Positions 45,079 to 55,139 of a stretch of DNA of 64,000 nucleotides are shown here, in pieces. The translations under genes were made by a program, and so were the position numbers. The stretch lies in assembly GCF_027627475.1 (NCBI RefSeq), contig NZ_CP115484.1, positions 4,196,501-4,260,500 of the forward strand, given 5' to 3'. The notes under the pieces were generated by a model. The model did not search any database, had not been told where the DNA came from, and worked only from the letters and a program-made list of their open reading frames with translations. The stretch comes from Paenibacillus sp. SYP-B4298. GTDB taxonomy: Bacteria > Bacillota > Bacilli > Paenibacillales > Paenibacillaceae. The stretch's first letter is position 1, and every line of letters starts with the position of its first letter.

Positions 45079-47154
45079 TTATTCGCGGCTTTGCGAGAGC
45101 ACAACCGCCCCGTATGGCTCCAGCTCCAGTTGTTCCCCGACGTGCTCGCCGGTCAGCAAGTTAGCGAGACCGCTTCTTCCCGGCCAGCCAACCGTCTGCT
45201 GCTCCTCCGTAAAATTCATCACAAACACATAATCTGTCTTGCCATCGGTTCTTACCTGCACGGACACACCCTTGCCTGCCTGTACCGGGAATGGCGCCCC
45301 AATCTGCAGCTCGTCCAGCAGCCGCTCATACAGGTCGTCCTGGAAGCTTGTCTCATTACGTGAAGCGATATAGAACGCCTTGCCTTCGCCCAGGCGATTC
45401 ACGGTCAACGCAGGCTTGTCCTTATAAAAATCTGAAGTGAACGAGGCCAGCGCCTCCGCCGTCTCCAGATGAATCAACTCCACGTAGTCCTTCGCCTCAT
45501 AACGGGCGCCCCCCGTCATGACCAGCTCTCTCGACTCTGCCGGATACAGTGTATCGATCTCCTCCGCCCAGATGCCCAGCACCTTCTTCAACGGCCCAGG
45601 GCTGCCTTCCAGGTTGACCAGATCGGTCTCATTGACCATCCCGGTTGCGTAGGTGGCAACAAAATATCCGCCGCTATGAACGAAGCTCTCCACCTTTGCC
45701 GCATAGCCCTCGCGCACCATATACAGCATCGGAGCGATCACCAGCTTGTAGCCGTCCAGCGGCTTGTCTGGCGTGATGACATCGACAGGAATGCCGCGCT
45801 CCCAGAATACCCGGTAATGCTCCTGGCAGGTCGCCGCATATTGCTTCGTCTCCTTCCCGAAGCCCTGGGCATCCGCAATCGCCCAGTCCGTCTCCCAGTC
45901 GTATACGATAGCTACCTTGGCATCCATAGAGCTGCCGACTACCGGCGCCAGTTGGTTCAGCACCTGACCGACCTCTGCCACATCCCGGAATACCCGAGTA
46001 TGCTCATGCCCTACATGGTCGACGACTGCGCCGTGGAACTTCTCCGATGCGCCTCTGCCCTTGCGCCATTGGAAATATAGAATCGAATCCGAGCCATGCG
46101 CAATCGACTGAATCGAGGACAGCTTATGCATGCCAGCCCGCTTCGCCTTGTTTACCTCATGCCAGTTGACCAGACTTGGCGTGCACTCCATGATCAGGAA
46201 TGGCTGCCCGTCCTTCAGCGACCGGTACAGATCATTGACGAAGCCGACATCCTTGGCCAGTGAAGCGGTCGATTGCCAGTCGTTATGCCAAGGCGGGTAG
46301 CAGTCCCAGGTCACGACATCGACATGCTTCGCGAATTTCTCATAATTGAGTCCTGTAAAAGGACGCATATGCGGGTAATTGCCCATAAAGTTGGTCGTTA
46401 CTGGAATATGAGGCGTCAGCTCGCGCAGCGGCACAATCTCGTTCTGATAGAAGTCGATCGTCTGATCCGTTACAAACCGCTGCCAATCCAGATTCATGCC
46501 ATGCACCTGATTCTCCCCATGCGGCGCTGGCGACTCGATCTGGCTCCAACTGGAGTAGCGGTGGCTCCAGAAGCCTGTCCACCATGCATGATTCAGCTTG
46601 TCCAGATCATGATCATATTTGTTCTTCAGCCACCCGCGGAACGCCTCCTGGCACAGATCGCAGTGGCACCAGCCGCCGTATTCATTCGAGATATGCCACA
46701 TGATAAGTGCCGGATGCTCCTTGTAGCGCTCCGCCAGCTTGCGGTTCATCTCCTGTGTCTTCTGGCGGTATATCGGGGAGGTGAAGCAGTGGTTATGACG
46801 CACCCCATGAAGATTGCGGACTCGATTAGCCTCTACCCGCAGCACCTCCGGGTACTTCTCACTCATCCATGCCGGGCGCGCGCCGCTTGGCGTAGCCAGA
46901 ATAATATGGCCTCCCTGCTCGGCCACCCGATCCATAATCGAATCCAGCCACTCGAAGCGGTATACGCCCTCCTCTGGCTCAATTGCACTCCAACCAAATA
47001 TATTAACAGAGAAGGTATTGGCCGAAGCCAGCTTCATCAGCCTGAAATCTTCATCAATAATATGCGGATAATCCAGCCATTGATCTGGATTATAGTCCCC
47101 CCCGTGCAGCATGCCCGTTACGTTTGGATGCACCGGATTCCACCTTCTGCTCAT
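45079..47154 (-). CDS. beta-galactosidase, GH42
   Basis: Glycoside hydrolase of 691 residues, normal for GH42. The N terminus (MLHGGDYNPDQWLDYPHIIDEDFRLM) is diagnostic. Acid/base Glu158 is in HISNEYGG and nucleophile Glu323 in FLIMECTPS. Cys123, Cys163, Cys165 and Cys168 form the usual structural zinc cluster. No signal peptide, so it cleaves imported galactosides in the cytoplasm. TAGGAG eight bases before the ATG. The upstream region has a LacI-type operator, and the LacI gene follows. Confidence 0.96.
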   Translation of the reverse strand: MSRRWNPVHPNVTGMLHGGDYNPDQWLDYPHIIDEDFRLMKLASANTFSVNIFGWSAIEPEEGVYRFEWLDSIMDRVAEQGGHIILATPSGARPAWMSEKYPEVLRVEANRVRNLHGVRHNHCFTSPIYRQKTQEMNRKLAERYKEHPALIMWHISNEYGGWCHCDLCQEAFRGWLKNKYDHDLDKLNHAWWTGFWSHRYSSWSQIESPAPHGENQVHGMNLDWQRFVTDQTIDFYQNEIVPLRELTPHIPVTTNFMGNYPHMRPFTGLNYEKFAKHVDVVTWDCYPPWHNDWQSTASLAKDVGFVNDLYRSLKDGQPFLIMECTPSLVNWHEVNKAKRAGMHKLSSIQSIAHGSDSILYFQWRKGRGASEKFHGAVVDHVGHEHTRVFRDVAEVGQVLNQLAPVVGSSMDAKVAIVYDWETDWAIADAQGFGKETKQYAATCQEHYRVFWERGIPVDVITPDKPLDGYKLVIAPMLYMVREGYAAKVESFVHSGGYFVATYATGMVNETDLVNLEGSPGPLKKVLGIWAEEIDTLYPAESRELVMTGGARYEAKDYVELIHLETAEALASFTSDFYKDKPALTVNRLGEGKAFYIASRNETSFQDDLYERLLDELQIGAPFPVQAGKGVSVQVRTDGKTDYVFVMNFTEEQQTVGWPGRSGLANLLTGEHVGEQLELEPYGAVVLSQSRE

Positions 47155-47196
47155 CGTCTCGACTCCTATCCTCGGCAGTATAATTTATCGAAAAAA

Positions 47197-47212
47197 AAGC
47201 AAACGTTATCAA
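47197..47212. promoter_or_regulatory. LacI/CcpA-type operator before the beta-galactosidase gene
   Basis: Minus strand TTGATAACGTTTGCTT has the central CG and AA/TT flanks of LacI-family operators and matches the cre consensus at most defined positions (two misses). It lies ~45 bases upstream of the start in an AT-rich stretch. Confidence 0.5.
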
Positions 47213-47276
47213 AAAAAATATATCATTTAACTAGTAAAATATCAACATTATATTGATAAAAATTTTACTATTATTT

Positions 47277-47600
47277 TTACTCACATTTTACTTCTCTTTC
47301 GGCTCCATTATTTTTATCCGAATTCTCATGCAGCAGCGCCTGCTCCTGCTTCTGTTCTGTAATCTGTTCCGTTCCTTGACGCTGTTCCATCACGCTTTGC
47401 GGATGCTTCTCCTCAAAGAGACGGTCACCGATCCATAAGAGACAGAACGTTGGAATAAATGTCAGGCTATTGACCGCAATAAACCCCCATGGTCGATGAA
47501 GAATGAAGCGGTACCAGGATTTGTCCGGCATCAGCAGGGCAATCATGAGCAGCCAGATAATAATGGGGATATAGGTGAACAACCAACGCTTCTTTGCCAT
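47277..47600 (-). CDS. small membrane protein of unknown function
   Basis: 107 residues: basic N terminus, two hydrophobic helices (about 8-25 and 37-60), then a hydrophilic Gln/Glu-rich tail (EEKHPQSVMEQRQGTEQ...). GGAGG eight bases before the ATG. It is divergent from the germination operon, 148 bases away, so it may be sporulation-linked, but nothing in the sequence proves this. No family recognised. Confidence 0.65.
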   Translation of the reverse strand: MAKKRWLFTYIPIIIWLLMIALLMPDKSWYRFILHRPWGFIAVNSLTFIPTFCLLWIGDRLFEEKHPQSVMEQRQGTEQITEQKQEQALLHENSDKNNGAEREVKCE

Positions 47601-47691
47601 GCGCTCTGCCTCCTTCTGTCAATTCATCTTGTTTACCTATCCTTTGCCAATCGCTCCTCTCTTTATGCAGCGTTGAAGCACACGAGCAGAT

Positions 47692-47722
47692 GCATAAACT
47701 TTACCTCGACGAAGACATACTA
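47692..47722 (+). promoter_or_regulatory. sigma-G promoter of the ger operon
   Basis: TGCATA (47692-47697), an 18-base spacer and CATACTA (47716-47722) match the forespore sigma-G consensus (TGMATA / CATNHTA). It ends 26 bases before the first ger start codon, the expected control for germinant receptors. Confidence 0.8.
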
Positions 47723-47748
47723 ACATCATCTGGCAGAGGAGGCGTCGC

Positions 47749-48843
47749 ATGGACAAGCATACTGTTATCTCGAATCGTCAAATGCTTGCTATAGTAGCTC
47801 TCGCAACAGTAGGGACGTCCAGCTTGTACGCTCCCGCCACCCTGGTACATTACGGGGGGCGCGATGCCTGGTATCTCGTATTGATGGGAGGTGTCGTAGG
47901 CATTATCAATGTCTGCGTCTTTGTGTGGCTCAACCGTCTATATCCTGGCCGCAACTATATCTCCGTGATCCTGCTCGTCTTTGGACGATGGATTGGCGGA
48001 CCGTTGGCACTGGTGAGCACGCTGTTTTACATCGATGTAGGAACATGGGTGCTGCGGGAATTTTCCCAGTTTTTTGTTATTGCTTTGGAGCCGACCATTC
48101 CCATTGTCTGGTATCTGATTGTTGGCGCACTCATGTGTGGGTATGCGGTTCGGCTTGGAATTGAGGTTATTGCCAGAGTGTCCGAGATTATCTTCTTCAT
48201 CACCATAACCGCCTTCTTAGCCATCTATAGTGTGCTGATCAATCAATACCATCCAGAGTATCTGCTCCCGGTGCTGGAGCACGGTCTGCTTCATCCGCTC
48301 AAAGGCTTGATGCTCTCCGCCTCGTGGTTCGGGGACTTGATGTTTATCTCGATGATTCTCAATCATGTGCGGCAGACGAAGCGGACTCCTTATTACATAG
48401 CCGGAGCCATGGGCGTCATCTTCTTCATTCTGCTGCTGGCAGTCGTCACCTGCATCGTTGTATTGGGTGCGGAAGCCACCAGCACCTTCACCTATCCAAG
48501 CATCAGCCTGATTCAGAATATTAGCCTGTTTCGTAATATCGAGCGCTTTGACGCGGCCTTGGTTGCTGTATGGGTGATGAGCGCATTTGTCAAAATCACG
48601 GTCTATTTTTGGGCGGGCCTTCAGGCGCTCTCCACCGTGTTCCGGCTTCGCCATCCCGGCCGCTTCGTCTGGCCGCTTGCGGGAGCATTTGTCATAAGCT
48701 CCCATTACAAGGCCTGGGGGCTGATCGAAATCTCCCATTTCTATGATCAGTACGCCTGGTACTTTGTACTCTTCCAGCTCGGGTTGCCGATGCTAGTGCT
48801 GCTGGCGGCGCTGGCAAGACGCAAGCTGCCAGCAGCATCCTAA
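47749..48843 (+). CDS. spore germination protein, GerB family permease-like subunit
   Basis: B subunit of a germinant receptor in the spore inner membrane; APC-related, about ten helices, 364 residues. The start MDKHTVISNRQMLAIVALATVGTSSLYAP is the family pattern ('iS..q......l..iGs.ll..P'). GAGGAGG before the ATG. It is the first gene of the operon (order B-A-C) and responsible for ligand recognition in characterised receptors. The germinant is unknown. Confidence 0.93.
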   Translation: MDKHTVISNRQMLAIVALATVGTSSLYAPATLVHYGGRDAWYLVLMGGVVGIINVCVFVWLNRLYPGRNYISVILLVFGRWIGGPLALVSTLFYIDVGTWVLREFSQFFVIALEPTIPIVWYLIVGALMCGYAVRLGIEVIARVSEIIFFITITAFLAIYSVLINQYHPEYLLPVLEHGLLHPLKGLMLSASWFGDLMFISMILNHVRQTKRTPYYIAGAMGVIFFILLLAVVTCIVVLGAEATSTFTYPSISLIQNISLFRNIERFDAALVAVWVMSAFVKITVYFWAGLQALSTVFRLRHPGRFVWPLAGAFVISSHYKAWGLIEISHFYDQYAWYFVLFQLGLPMLVLLAALARRKLPAAS

Positions 48844-48865
48844 TCCAATTGCGAAGGTGATACAG

Positions 48866-50299
48866 ATGTCCAACCACACACCCATTAGCCATAACAGAGA
48901 GCATAATAAAGCTCTGCTACAGGAGATGCTTCAGCATGCTGACGATCTGATCATCTCCGAGATCCACCCGCATAAGCAGGGGGCAGCTACCGTCTGCTAT
49001 CTGGACGGGCTATCCGATCCGATGAAGCTGGAGCAGATGCTCCTGCTGCTGCAGAAGGAGGAAGGGATGCTCGCCCCCTTTCGCCAGAGTCAGCCTATTG
49101 ATACACTCGAGGAAGCGGCTGATCTGATCGCCGGAGGATATGCTGTGCTGCTATATGCTCATTCAGGTAGCGGACTTGCCATTCATGCCCTAGGCTTGCA
49201 ATTGCGCAGCGTCGAGGAACCAACGAGCGAGTCGGTGCTCAAGGGGCCTCGCAGCGGCTTCACCGAATCGCTGCAAAACAATATCGCCCTGCTGCGCTAT
49301 CATTTCTCCTCCCCGCACCTCAAGGTCGAATTCAAGAAGCTTGGTACACTGAGCCGCACCAACATCGCGATCTTGTCCGTTGCGGGACTCACCAACCCCA
49401 AGCTCGTGAAGGAGCTTCACCAGCGCATTAATGAGATTCAGGCAGACACGATTCTGGGCAGCAACACCATCCAGGAATGGATCACGGACAACCCGTATAC
49501 CATGTTCCCGCTGACCGAAACGACAGAGCGCCCTGACCGGGTCATCGGTGCTCTGCGGGATGGCCGGATGGCTGTCGTTATTCAGGGCACGCCATTTGCT
49601 ATCTTGCTGCCCTTCACCTTCCTGCAGGCCTTTCAGGTCAGCGAGGACTACTACTGGAACTACTATGTCAGCTCCACCATCCGTCTCCTGCGCCTGATGT
49701 GCGGCTTTTTGGGCATGTTCCTGCCCGCCTTCTATGTCGCTACCGTAACCTTCCATCATGAGCTGCTGCCTACGCCGCTGCTGCAGAGCATCGCTTCGGC
49801 CAAGGAGCCTGTGCCGTTCCCGGCGGTCGTGGAGAGCTTCGCAATGATGATCGCCTTCGAGATCATGCGCGAAGCCGGCGTTCGGATGCCCCGCCAGGTC
49901 GGCCAGGCGGTCAGCATCGTCGGCGCACTCATCCTGGGACAAGCTGCGGTTCAAGCTGGCATCGTCTCACCGATCATGGTCATCGTGGCGGCTCTGACAG
50001 GAATATGCACCTTCACGTTGCCGCCAACCGATATCAACTATGTGATTCGCATTCTGCAATTTGGCATGACGCTGCTTGCCTCCATGCTCGGCTACGTGGG
50101 CATCATGGCGGGCTTCATTATGCTGATTACCTATATGTCCTCCCTGCGCTCCTTTGGCATCCCTTATCTGTCTCCTGCGGCGCCGTTCAGCTTCGCCAAC
50201 TTGACAGATGTCATCATAAGGCGCCCCCATCCTTATGACAACAAGCTGCCAAGTCTGTTCCGACCGCTTGTGAAATGGCGCTTTCGGAGGCAGCGGTGA
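48866..50299 (+). CDS. spore germination protein, GerA family
   Basis: A subunit of the receptor, 477 residues from the ATG at 48866 (AAGGTGA upstream; a GTG three codons earlier is possible). The hydrophilic N-terminal domain (to ~240) is followed by the membrane part with LRLMCGFLGMFLPAFYVATVTFHHELLPTPLLQSIASAKEPVPFP, FEIMREAGVRMPRQVGQAVSIVGALILGQAAVQAGIVSP and PTDINYVIRI, all hallmark GerA segments. It forms the oligomeric channel in the spore membrane according to recent models. Ends GTGA-overlapping with the lipoprotein gene. Confidence 0.95.
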   Translation: MSNHTPISHNREHNKALLQEMLQHADDLIISEIHPHKQGAATVCYLDGLSDPMKLEQMLLLLQKEEGMLAPFRQSQPIDTLEEAADLIAGGYAVLLYAHSGSGLAIHALGLQLRSVEEPTSESVLKGPRSGFTESLQNNIALLRYHFSSPHLKVEFKKLGTLSRTNIAILSVAGLTNPKLVKELHQRINEIQADTILGSNTIQEWITDNPYTMFPLTETTERPDRVIGALRDGRMAVVIQGTPFAILLPFTFLQAFQVSEDYYWNYYVSSTIRLLRLMCGFLGMFLPAFYVATVTFHHELLPTPLLQSIASAKEPVPFPAVVESFAMMIAFEIMREAGVRMPRQVGQAVSIVGALILGQAAVQAGIVSPIMVIVAALTGICTFTLPPTDINYVIRILQFGMTLLASMLGYVGIMAGFIMLITYMSSLRSFGIPYLSPAAPFSFANLTDVIIRRPHPYDNKLPSLFRPLVKWRFRRQR

Positions 50300-51483
50300 G
50301 CAGGCAAGCTGGAAGACATGCAGCACTGCTCAAGCTGCTCCTGTGCATGAGCCTTGCCATCACCGGCTGCCGCGGCAACCATGAGCTGAACGAGCTGCAC
50401 ATCGTCCATTCCGCAGCCTTTGATGTGGCGGATGATGGCAAGGTATTCGTTACAGCAGAGATTGCCAGGCTCACACCTGGCGGACAACAGCCCAAGGGAA
50501 TGCAGGACCAGACCTTCTATCTCTCCGGGAAAGGAAATAGCATCTTCGAGGCCGGACGATATATACGCTCCAAGTCAGACCGGACACTGCTATGGGGACA
50601 TACAACTTCAATTCTGATCAGCAGCCAGCTCGCCAAGCAGGGACTGAAGCGGCATATCGAATCCATACGGCGGCTCCGTCAGTTTCGGAATTCCACTCTG
50701 GTCTATATAACGGAGGGGATGGCAAGCGACACCCTCCGGGTCAAAAAACCGATGACCACCATTACTTCACAGGTGCTGCGGGGGTTAACGGAAGGCGGGG
50801 ACAACACCGCGCTGACCACCAAGGTGACGTTGGTCGATATCTATACCGGGCTGATCAATCAATACCGCGATTTGGTCATTCCCTCTATTCAAGTTGTAGC
50901 AGATCAGGACGCTGGGCAACTGAAGCTGCTCCAGGCACAAGGCCTGTATCTGTTCCAGGGCGATCATCTGGCCGGACAAATGTCCGACGAGTATACCAAA
51001 GGCTATATGCGGGCAAACAACAATATGATTGGCTCCTTCGAGACGGTTGCCTGCACAGACGGACAGGATTCAATGAGCTTTGAAAATATAAACAATCGAG
51101 CCGATATTCACGTCATGCTGGACAATAATTTGAAGCCGCGAACGCAGATCGAGATTCGGACAGATCTTAATCTGAATAGTGTTCAGTGCAACGACATCCC
51201 CATAACGCCCGATACGATCCGAGAGTGGGAGAGTCAGCTTAACCAAAGTATAGGCAATGAAGTCGAGCACTTCTTGCGCTACACCCAGAAGCATAAAAGC
51301 GATGTGCTTGGCATCGGTGAGCGCCTGCACCGGAAATATCCCAAGCAGTGGGCTGCCATAAAGCCGAGATGGAGAGAGCTGTATGCCGAGATGGAGCTTG
51401 AGGTAAAGATACATTCGCGCATCGATCATACGAACTTCATCGTCCTTCAGCCTGACAGCTACGAAGGCGCACCCGGTCTATAG
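50296..51483 (+). CDS. spore germination lipoprotein, Ger(x)C family
   Basis: C subunit of the receptor, 395 residues. GTG start at 50296 overlaps the gerA stop as GTGA and has GGAGG five bases upstream. Lipobox ITGC, Cys25, followed by NHELNEL (degenerate form of the usual 'W..r.ELN.l'). The middle has LWGHTTSILISSQLAKQGL, typical 'gh.k.iiise.lAk.Gi', and the C-terminal domain has DVLGIGERLHRKYPKQW. It should be anchored on the outer face of the spore inner membrane. Confidence 0.94.
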   Translation: MSRQAGRHAALLKLLLCMSLAITGCRGNHELNELHIVHSAAFDVADDGKVFVTAEIARLTPGGQQPKGMQDQTFYLSGKGNSIFEAGRYIRSKSDRTLLWGHTTSILISSQLAKQGLKRHIESIRRLRQFRNSTLVYITEGMASDTLRVKKPMTTITSQVLRGLTEGGDNTALTTKVTLVDIYTGLINQYRDLVIPSIQVVADQDAGQLKLLQAQGLYLFQGDHLAGQMSDEYTKGYMRANNNMIGSFETVACTDGQDSMSFENINNRADIHVMLDNNLKPRTQIEIRTDLNLNSVQCNDIPITPDTIREWESQLNQSIGNEVEHFLRYTQKHKSDVLGIGERLHRKYPKQWAAIKPRWRELYAEMELEVKIHSRIDHTNFIVLQPDSYEGAPGL

Positions 51484-51558
51484 CAGTCAGTAGCAGCATC
51501 TTATTTTTCTACCTCTCCTCTTCTTCTGCATCTTTTGCATCGCATCTGCAACACAGCA

Positions 51559-51590
51559 GCCCCCAGACGCTATTATGTCTGGGGGCTTGC
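51559..51590 (+). terminator. terminator of the ger operon
   Basis: Perfect ten-base stem GCCCCCAGAC (51559-51568)/GTCTGGGGGC (51577-51586), eight-base loop, then TTGCTTACTTT. Confidence 0.85.
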
Positions 51591-51783
51591 TTACTTTAAC
51601 AGAGCCGCCACCAGTTCTCACTCATCTATCGACCAACCCGGTTCGACCGCCTATTTTCCTGCCCATGCCCGTGTATCGATTAATAAGAAAATTGTCGAAT
51701 TTTAAGTTATTATGTCGATTATCTATTATAATCAGATAAGGAGAGCTGCACTCTATTCTGCTGTGCAAAGGGGAAATCTAACG
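51591..51783 (+). other. intergenic leader of the chemoreceptor gene
   Basis: A TATAAT hexamer at 51727-51732 is a likely -10 element, but no good -35 hexamer sits 16-18 bases upstream. The motif TGTCGA occurs at about 51693 and 51713. No gene is supported here. Confidence 0.4.
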
Positions 51784-53886
51784 ATGAGATGGTTCAACAA
51801 TCAAAGCGTCAAAACAAAGCTGGTGACAGTCATCCTGACCATGCTGCTCGTCTTGTTCGGACCGCTGCTGGTTTACAACGTGCTGCAACTGCACGAGCTC
51901 AGTCTAGCCAAGGGAGAGCTTAGCGCTGCCCAGAGCGTCAAGAACACCGCTGAGAAGCTGCAGACCGACATGCAGCGCATCGAAAATACACTACTCACGC
52001 TTAGCGAGGTGTTTGAAGATGCAAGCCAGCACGGCACGTTCAGCCGCGAGGATGGTATCCGGCTGCTAGCAGCCGAGTTGAAGAAGCAGACCGATGTTGT
52101 GGCGTTCTATACGCTGTGGGAGCCGGGGGCATTTGACGGGAAGGATGAGGAGAACCAGAGCAAGCACAGCTATGATGATGCCAGCGGACGCTACCTGCCT
52201 TATGTGACCCGCAAGGGGGATACGATTCGTACAGTGCCGTTGCAGGACTACACAACGCCAGGTGCAGGAGACTATTATCTGATTCCCAAATCCACGATGC
52301 GCACCTATTGGTCCGAGCCCTATCTGTACCCGGTCAATGGCGAGGAAATTTTGATCAACAGTATGGTCATCCCTATCATGGATGAGAAGGGGAATTTCGC
52401 CGGAATTGTCGGCGCCGACTTCAGCCTTGAGCATCTGCAGCAGGTGACCAAGAGCATAGACATCTATGGGGGCTACGGGGCGATCATCTCGGAGGGCGGG
52501 CAATTTATTAGCAATGGACGGTACGTCGATGAGGTGCAGACGGCATTTGCCAGTCGGCCTGAGCTAGAGGAGATCTGGGCCAAGGTGAAGCTGGGAGAGT
52601 ATACGCACTACTCAACCGACAGAGACGGCGAGCAGGTGATCCGTATCTTCACGCCGATCAAGCTGAGCAGTACCGATAATCATATGTACCTGCAGGTAGT
52701 CGCTTATAAGAATGTCATACTCGAAGAATATTCGGATACGATGCGCAACACCATCATGCTGGCATCTATCATTATGGTCGTGCTCTGCGGCTTGATGTAT
52801 CTGGTGGTGCATTTTACGGTGAGGGCGATCAGCAAGGTGAACGCTCTGGCGCTCAAGCTGTCCGAATGTGACTTCACCGAGCGGCTGGAGGTCAAATCGA
52901 ACGATGAGTTTGGCGTTATGAATGCCAGATTGAATGATATGATGGGCACGCTGAGTCATGCAGTGAAGACCGTATCCGATCATTCTCTCTCCATCGGCGC
53001 CACCGCGCAGCAACTGACGGCCAGCGCGGAGCAGACCGGGAAGGCCGCTGAGACCATCGCGACCTCTATCCAGAACGTGGCGGCAGGCTCCGAATCGCAG
53101 CGCGCCGATGCACAGGAGATGTCGCGAGCAATGGACGAATTGGCGACAGGCATCTCGCGCATTGCCGATTCTGCGTCTGGAATATCCGACGCTTCGGGCC
53201 ATATCGATGAGCAGACCCGCCTGGGCAATACATATATCCAGTCCGCTGTAAGCCAGATGGACACCGTGTCCAGGACAGTGGGTCAGACTCAACAGGTGAT
53301 CGAACAGCTACATATAAAGTCCGAATCCATCTCCCGCTTCATCGGTGTCATTACCGCCATCAGCGCCCAGACGAATATTTTGGCGCTCAATGCAGCGATC
53401 GAGGCCGCGCGCGCGGGGACGCAGGGACGAGGCTTTGCAGTGGTGGCGGAGGAGGTGCGGAAGCTTGCGGAGCAATCCCGCCAGGCGGCAGAGCAGATTG
53501 CCGGACTCGCGGGCGAGATTCGCGCCGAAGCCCAAGCCGCCCACAGCGCAATGGAGCAAGGCGCCGCGGAGACAGAGCGCGGAGTAGAAGCCGTACAGCG
53601 GAGCGGGCATATCTTCGCCACGATTATGCAGGAGATGGGCGCGGTAAATGCACAGCTTGGCGAGCTGTCAGCCTCAGCCGAGCAGATGGCCGCCAGCGTA
53701 GAGGAGGTTACAGCCTCCGCCGCGCAGATGCAGCATATTGCCGAGCAATCCGCCGATAATTCACAGCATGTGGCTGCCGCATCCGAGCAGCAGTTGGCTG
53801 CAATGGAAGAGGTAACCGCCGCATCCGCCTCGCTCTCCCATATGGTTGAGGAGCTGGTTGAACTGATGGGCAAGTTCAAAACCTGA
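51784..53886 (+). CDS. methyl-accepting chemotaxis protein with dCache sensor
   Basis: 700-residue chemoreceptor from the ATG at 51784 (AAGGGG ten bases upstream). A helix at ~12-32 is followed by an extracellular double-Cache domain ([65 protein letters not shown]), a second helix (~318-340), HAMP (~341-395) and the cytoplasmic signalling domain. The hairpin tip is [26 protein letters not shown] with [10 protein letters not shown] following. Signals to CheA/CheW. No chemotaxis partner genes nearby; orphan receptor. Cache domains of this type often bind amino acids or carboxylates. Confidence 0.95.
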   Translation: MRWFNNQSVKTKLVTVILTMLLVLFGPLLVYNVLQLHELSLAKGELSAAQSVKNTAEKLQTDMQRIENTLLTLSEVFEDASQHGTFSREDGIRLLAAELKKQTDVVAFYTLWEPGAFDGKDEENQSKHSYDDASGRYLPYVTRKGDTIRTVPLQDYTTPGAGDYYLIPKSTMRTYWSEPYLYPVNGEEILINSMVIPIMDEKGNFAGIVGADFSLEHLQQVTKSIDIYGGYGAIISEGGQFISNGRYVDEVQTAFASRPELEEIWAKVKLGEYTHYSTDRDGEQVIRIFTPIKLSSTDNHMYLQVVAYKNVILEEYSDTMRNTIMLASIIMVVLCGLMYLVVHFTVRAISKVNALALKLSECDFTERLEVKSNDEFGVMNARLNDMMGTLSHAVKTVSDHSLSIGATAQQLTASAEQTGKAAETIATSIQNVAAGSESQRADAQEMSRAMDELATGISRIADSASGISDASGHIDEQTRLGNTYIQSAVSQMDTVSRTVGQTQQVIEQLHIKSESISRFIGVITAISAQTNILALNAAIEAARAGTQGRGFAVVAEEVRKLAEQSRQAAEQIAGLAGEIRAEAQAAHSAMEQGAAETERGVEAVQRSGHIFATIMQEMGAVNAQLGELSASAEQMAASVEEVTASAAQMQHIAEQSADNSQHVAAASEQQLAAMEEVTAASASLSHMVEELVELMGKFKT

Positions 53887-53914
53887 CAGACAGCCTCATA
53901 GCACCCCACAACGA

Positions 53915-53963
53915 AGCCGCCTCTGATCCGGCCGGATCAGAGGCGGCTGGATCAGAGGCGGCT
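53915..53963 (+). terminator. hairpin after the chemoreceptor, right arm duplicated
   Basis: Perfect 16-base stem (53915-53930 with 53933-53948) and two-base loop. The right arm (GGATCAGAGGCGGCT) is repeated directly at 53949-53963, so two alternative hairpins can form. Confidence 0.7.
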
Positions 53964-54025
53964 GGATTGAATTCATTTGCCATCCGCACATATCTTGCAG
54001 GCTCTGCTCTCGCCCGGAGCAAACT

Positions 54026-54066
54026 ATGGCCCCGATCTCCGCACGGAATGCGGGAATCGGGGCCAT
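54026..54066 (-). terminator. hairpin after the pyrophosphatase gene
   Basis: ATGGCCCCGAT (54026-54036) pairs perfectly with ATCGGGGCCAT (54056-54066), with a partly paired interior. 18 bases after the ppaC stop; no clear T tract. Confidence 0.65.
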
Positions 54067-54083
54067 CTCATGCCGACCTTCTG

Positions 54084-55013
54084 TTATTGGCTCAGCGTCT
54101 CCGTCAGCACAGGGACGATCTGCTTTTTGCGGGATACGACGCCCTGGAGCACAGCCGTATTGTTCTGCAGCTCCACGTTATACGCCTTCTCTACTGCCGC
54201 CGCCTGGCTGCCCAGCGCCAGCGCCACCGAGTCACTGTTCAGAATGTCTGTCACAACGAGCAGGAACAGATCCAGCCCCTTGGCAGCAATCGTCGCATGG
54301 AGCGCCGCTTCCAGCTCAGCCTGACGAGCGAGCACATCATTCGGATCGATAGCATTAACCTGAGCGATCTCTACCTTGTAGCTGCCCATCTGGAACTCCT
54401 TCGCGTCCAGCGACAATAACTGCTCGATCGTCTTGTCGCTCAAGTCAGCGCCAGCCTTCAGCATCTCCAGACCATAGCTGTCCGCATCGACACCGGCGAT
54501 AGCAGCCAGCTCGCGCGCCGCAGCAACGTCCTGCTCGGTGCAGGTCGGAGATTTGAACAGGAGCGAATCGGAGATGATCGCCGACAGCATCAGCCCTGCG
54601 ATTGGCGCGCTGATCTCGACCCCATTCTCCTTGTACAGCTTATTGAGGATGGTTGCGGTGCAGCCGACCGGCTCAGCACGGTAATATAGCGGTCCAGCCG
54701 TCTCGAAGTTCGCGATCCGGTGATGATCGATCACCTCGACCACGGTCACTTGATCAATATCGTTTGCGCTTTGTTGGCGCTCATTATGGTCAACCAGAAT
54801 AACCTCTTTGGCTTCCCCGGCTACCGCTTCCACCAGGCGCGGCGCTTCCGTCTGGAACGTCTTGAGCGCGAAGGCCGTCTCTCCATTCACTTCTCCCAGA
54901 CGAACCGCCTCTACAGCATAGCCCAGCTTCGTCTTGAGATCGGCATAGGCAATTGCAGAGCAGATCGTATCGGTATCCGGATTTTTGTGGCCGAAAATCA
55001 ACGTTTTTTCCAT
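54084..55013 (-). CDS. ppaC: manganese-dependent inorganic pyrophosphatase
   Basis: Family II (DHH) pyrophosphatase hydrolysing pyrophosphate in the cytoplasm; 309 residues, the normal length. Metal ligands are visible: GHKNPDTD with His9, Asp13 and Asp15, VDHNE near 74-78, and EVIDHHR near 95-101, and [11 protein letters not shown] and [12 protein letters not shown] complete the signature. C-terminal SRKKQIVP binds the phosphate. ATG at 55013 with GGAGGAG nine bases upstream; 39 extra upstream codons are open but not protein-like. Confidence 0.96.
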   Translation of the reverse strand: MEKTLIFGHKNPDTDTICSAIAYADLKTKLGYAVEAVRLGEVNGETAFALKTFQTEAPRLVEAVAGEAKEVILVDHNERQQSANDIDQVTVVEVIDHHRIANFETAGPLYYRAEPVGCTATILNKLYKENGVEISAPIAGLMLSAIISDSLLFKSPTCTEQDVAAARELAAIAGVDADSYGLEMLKAGADLSDKTIEQLLSLDAKEFQMGSYKVEIAQVNAIDPNDVLARQAELEAALHATIAAKGLDLFLLVVTDILNSDSVALALGSQAAAVEKAYNVELQNNTAVLQGVVSRKKQIVPVLTETLSQ

Positions 55014-55139
55014 CGTTATAAACTCCTCCATCATGGTTTGAGAAATTGGCCTGGCAGCGTGATGCATGCTCCAGCCACGGCTCCTTTTATTATACCGCCA
55101 GTTGGCTATTATTCCTATCGCAAATCTCAAACCTGTATA

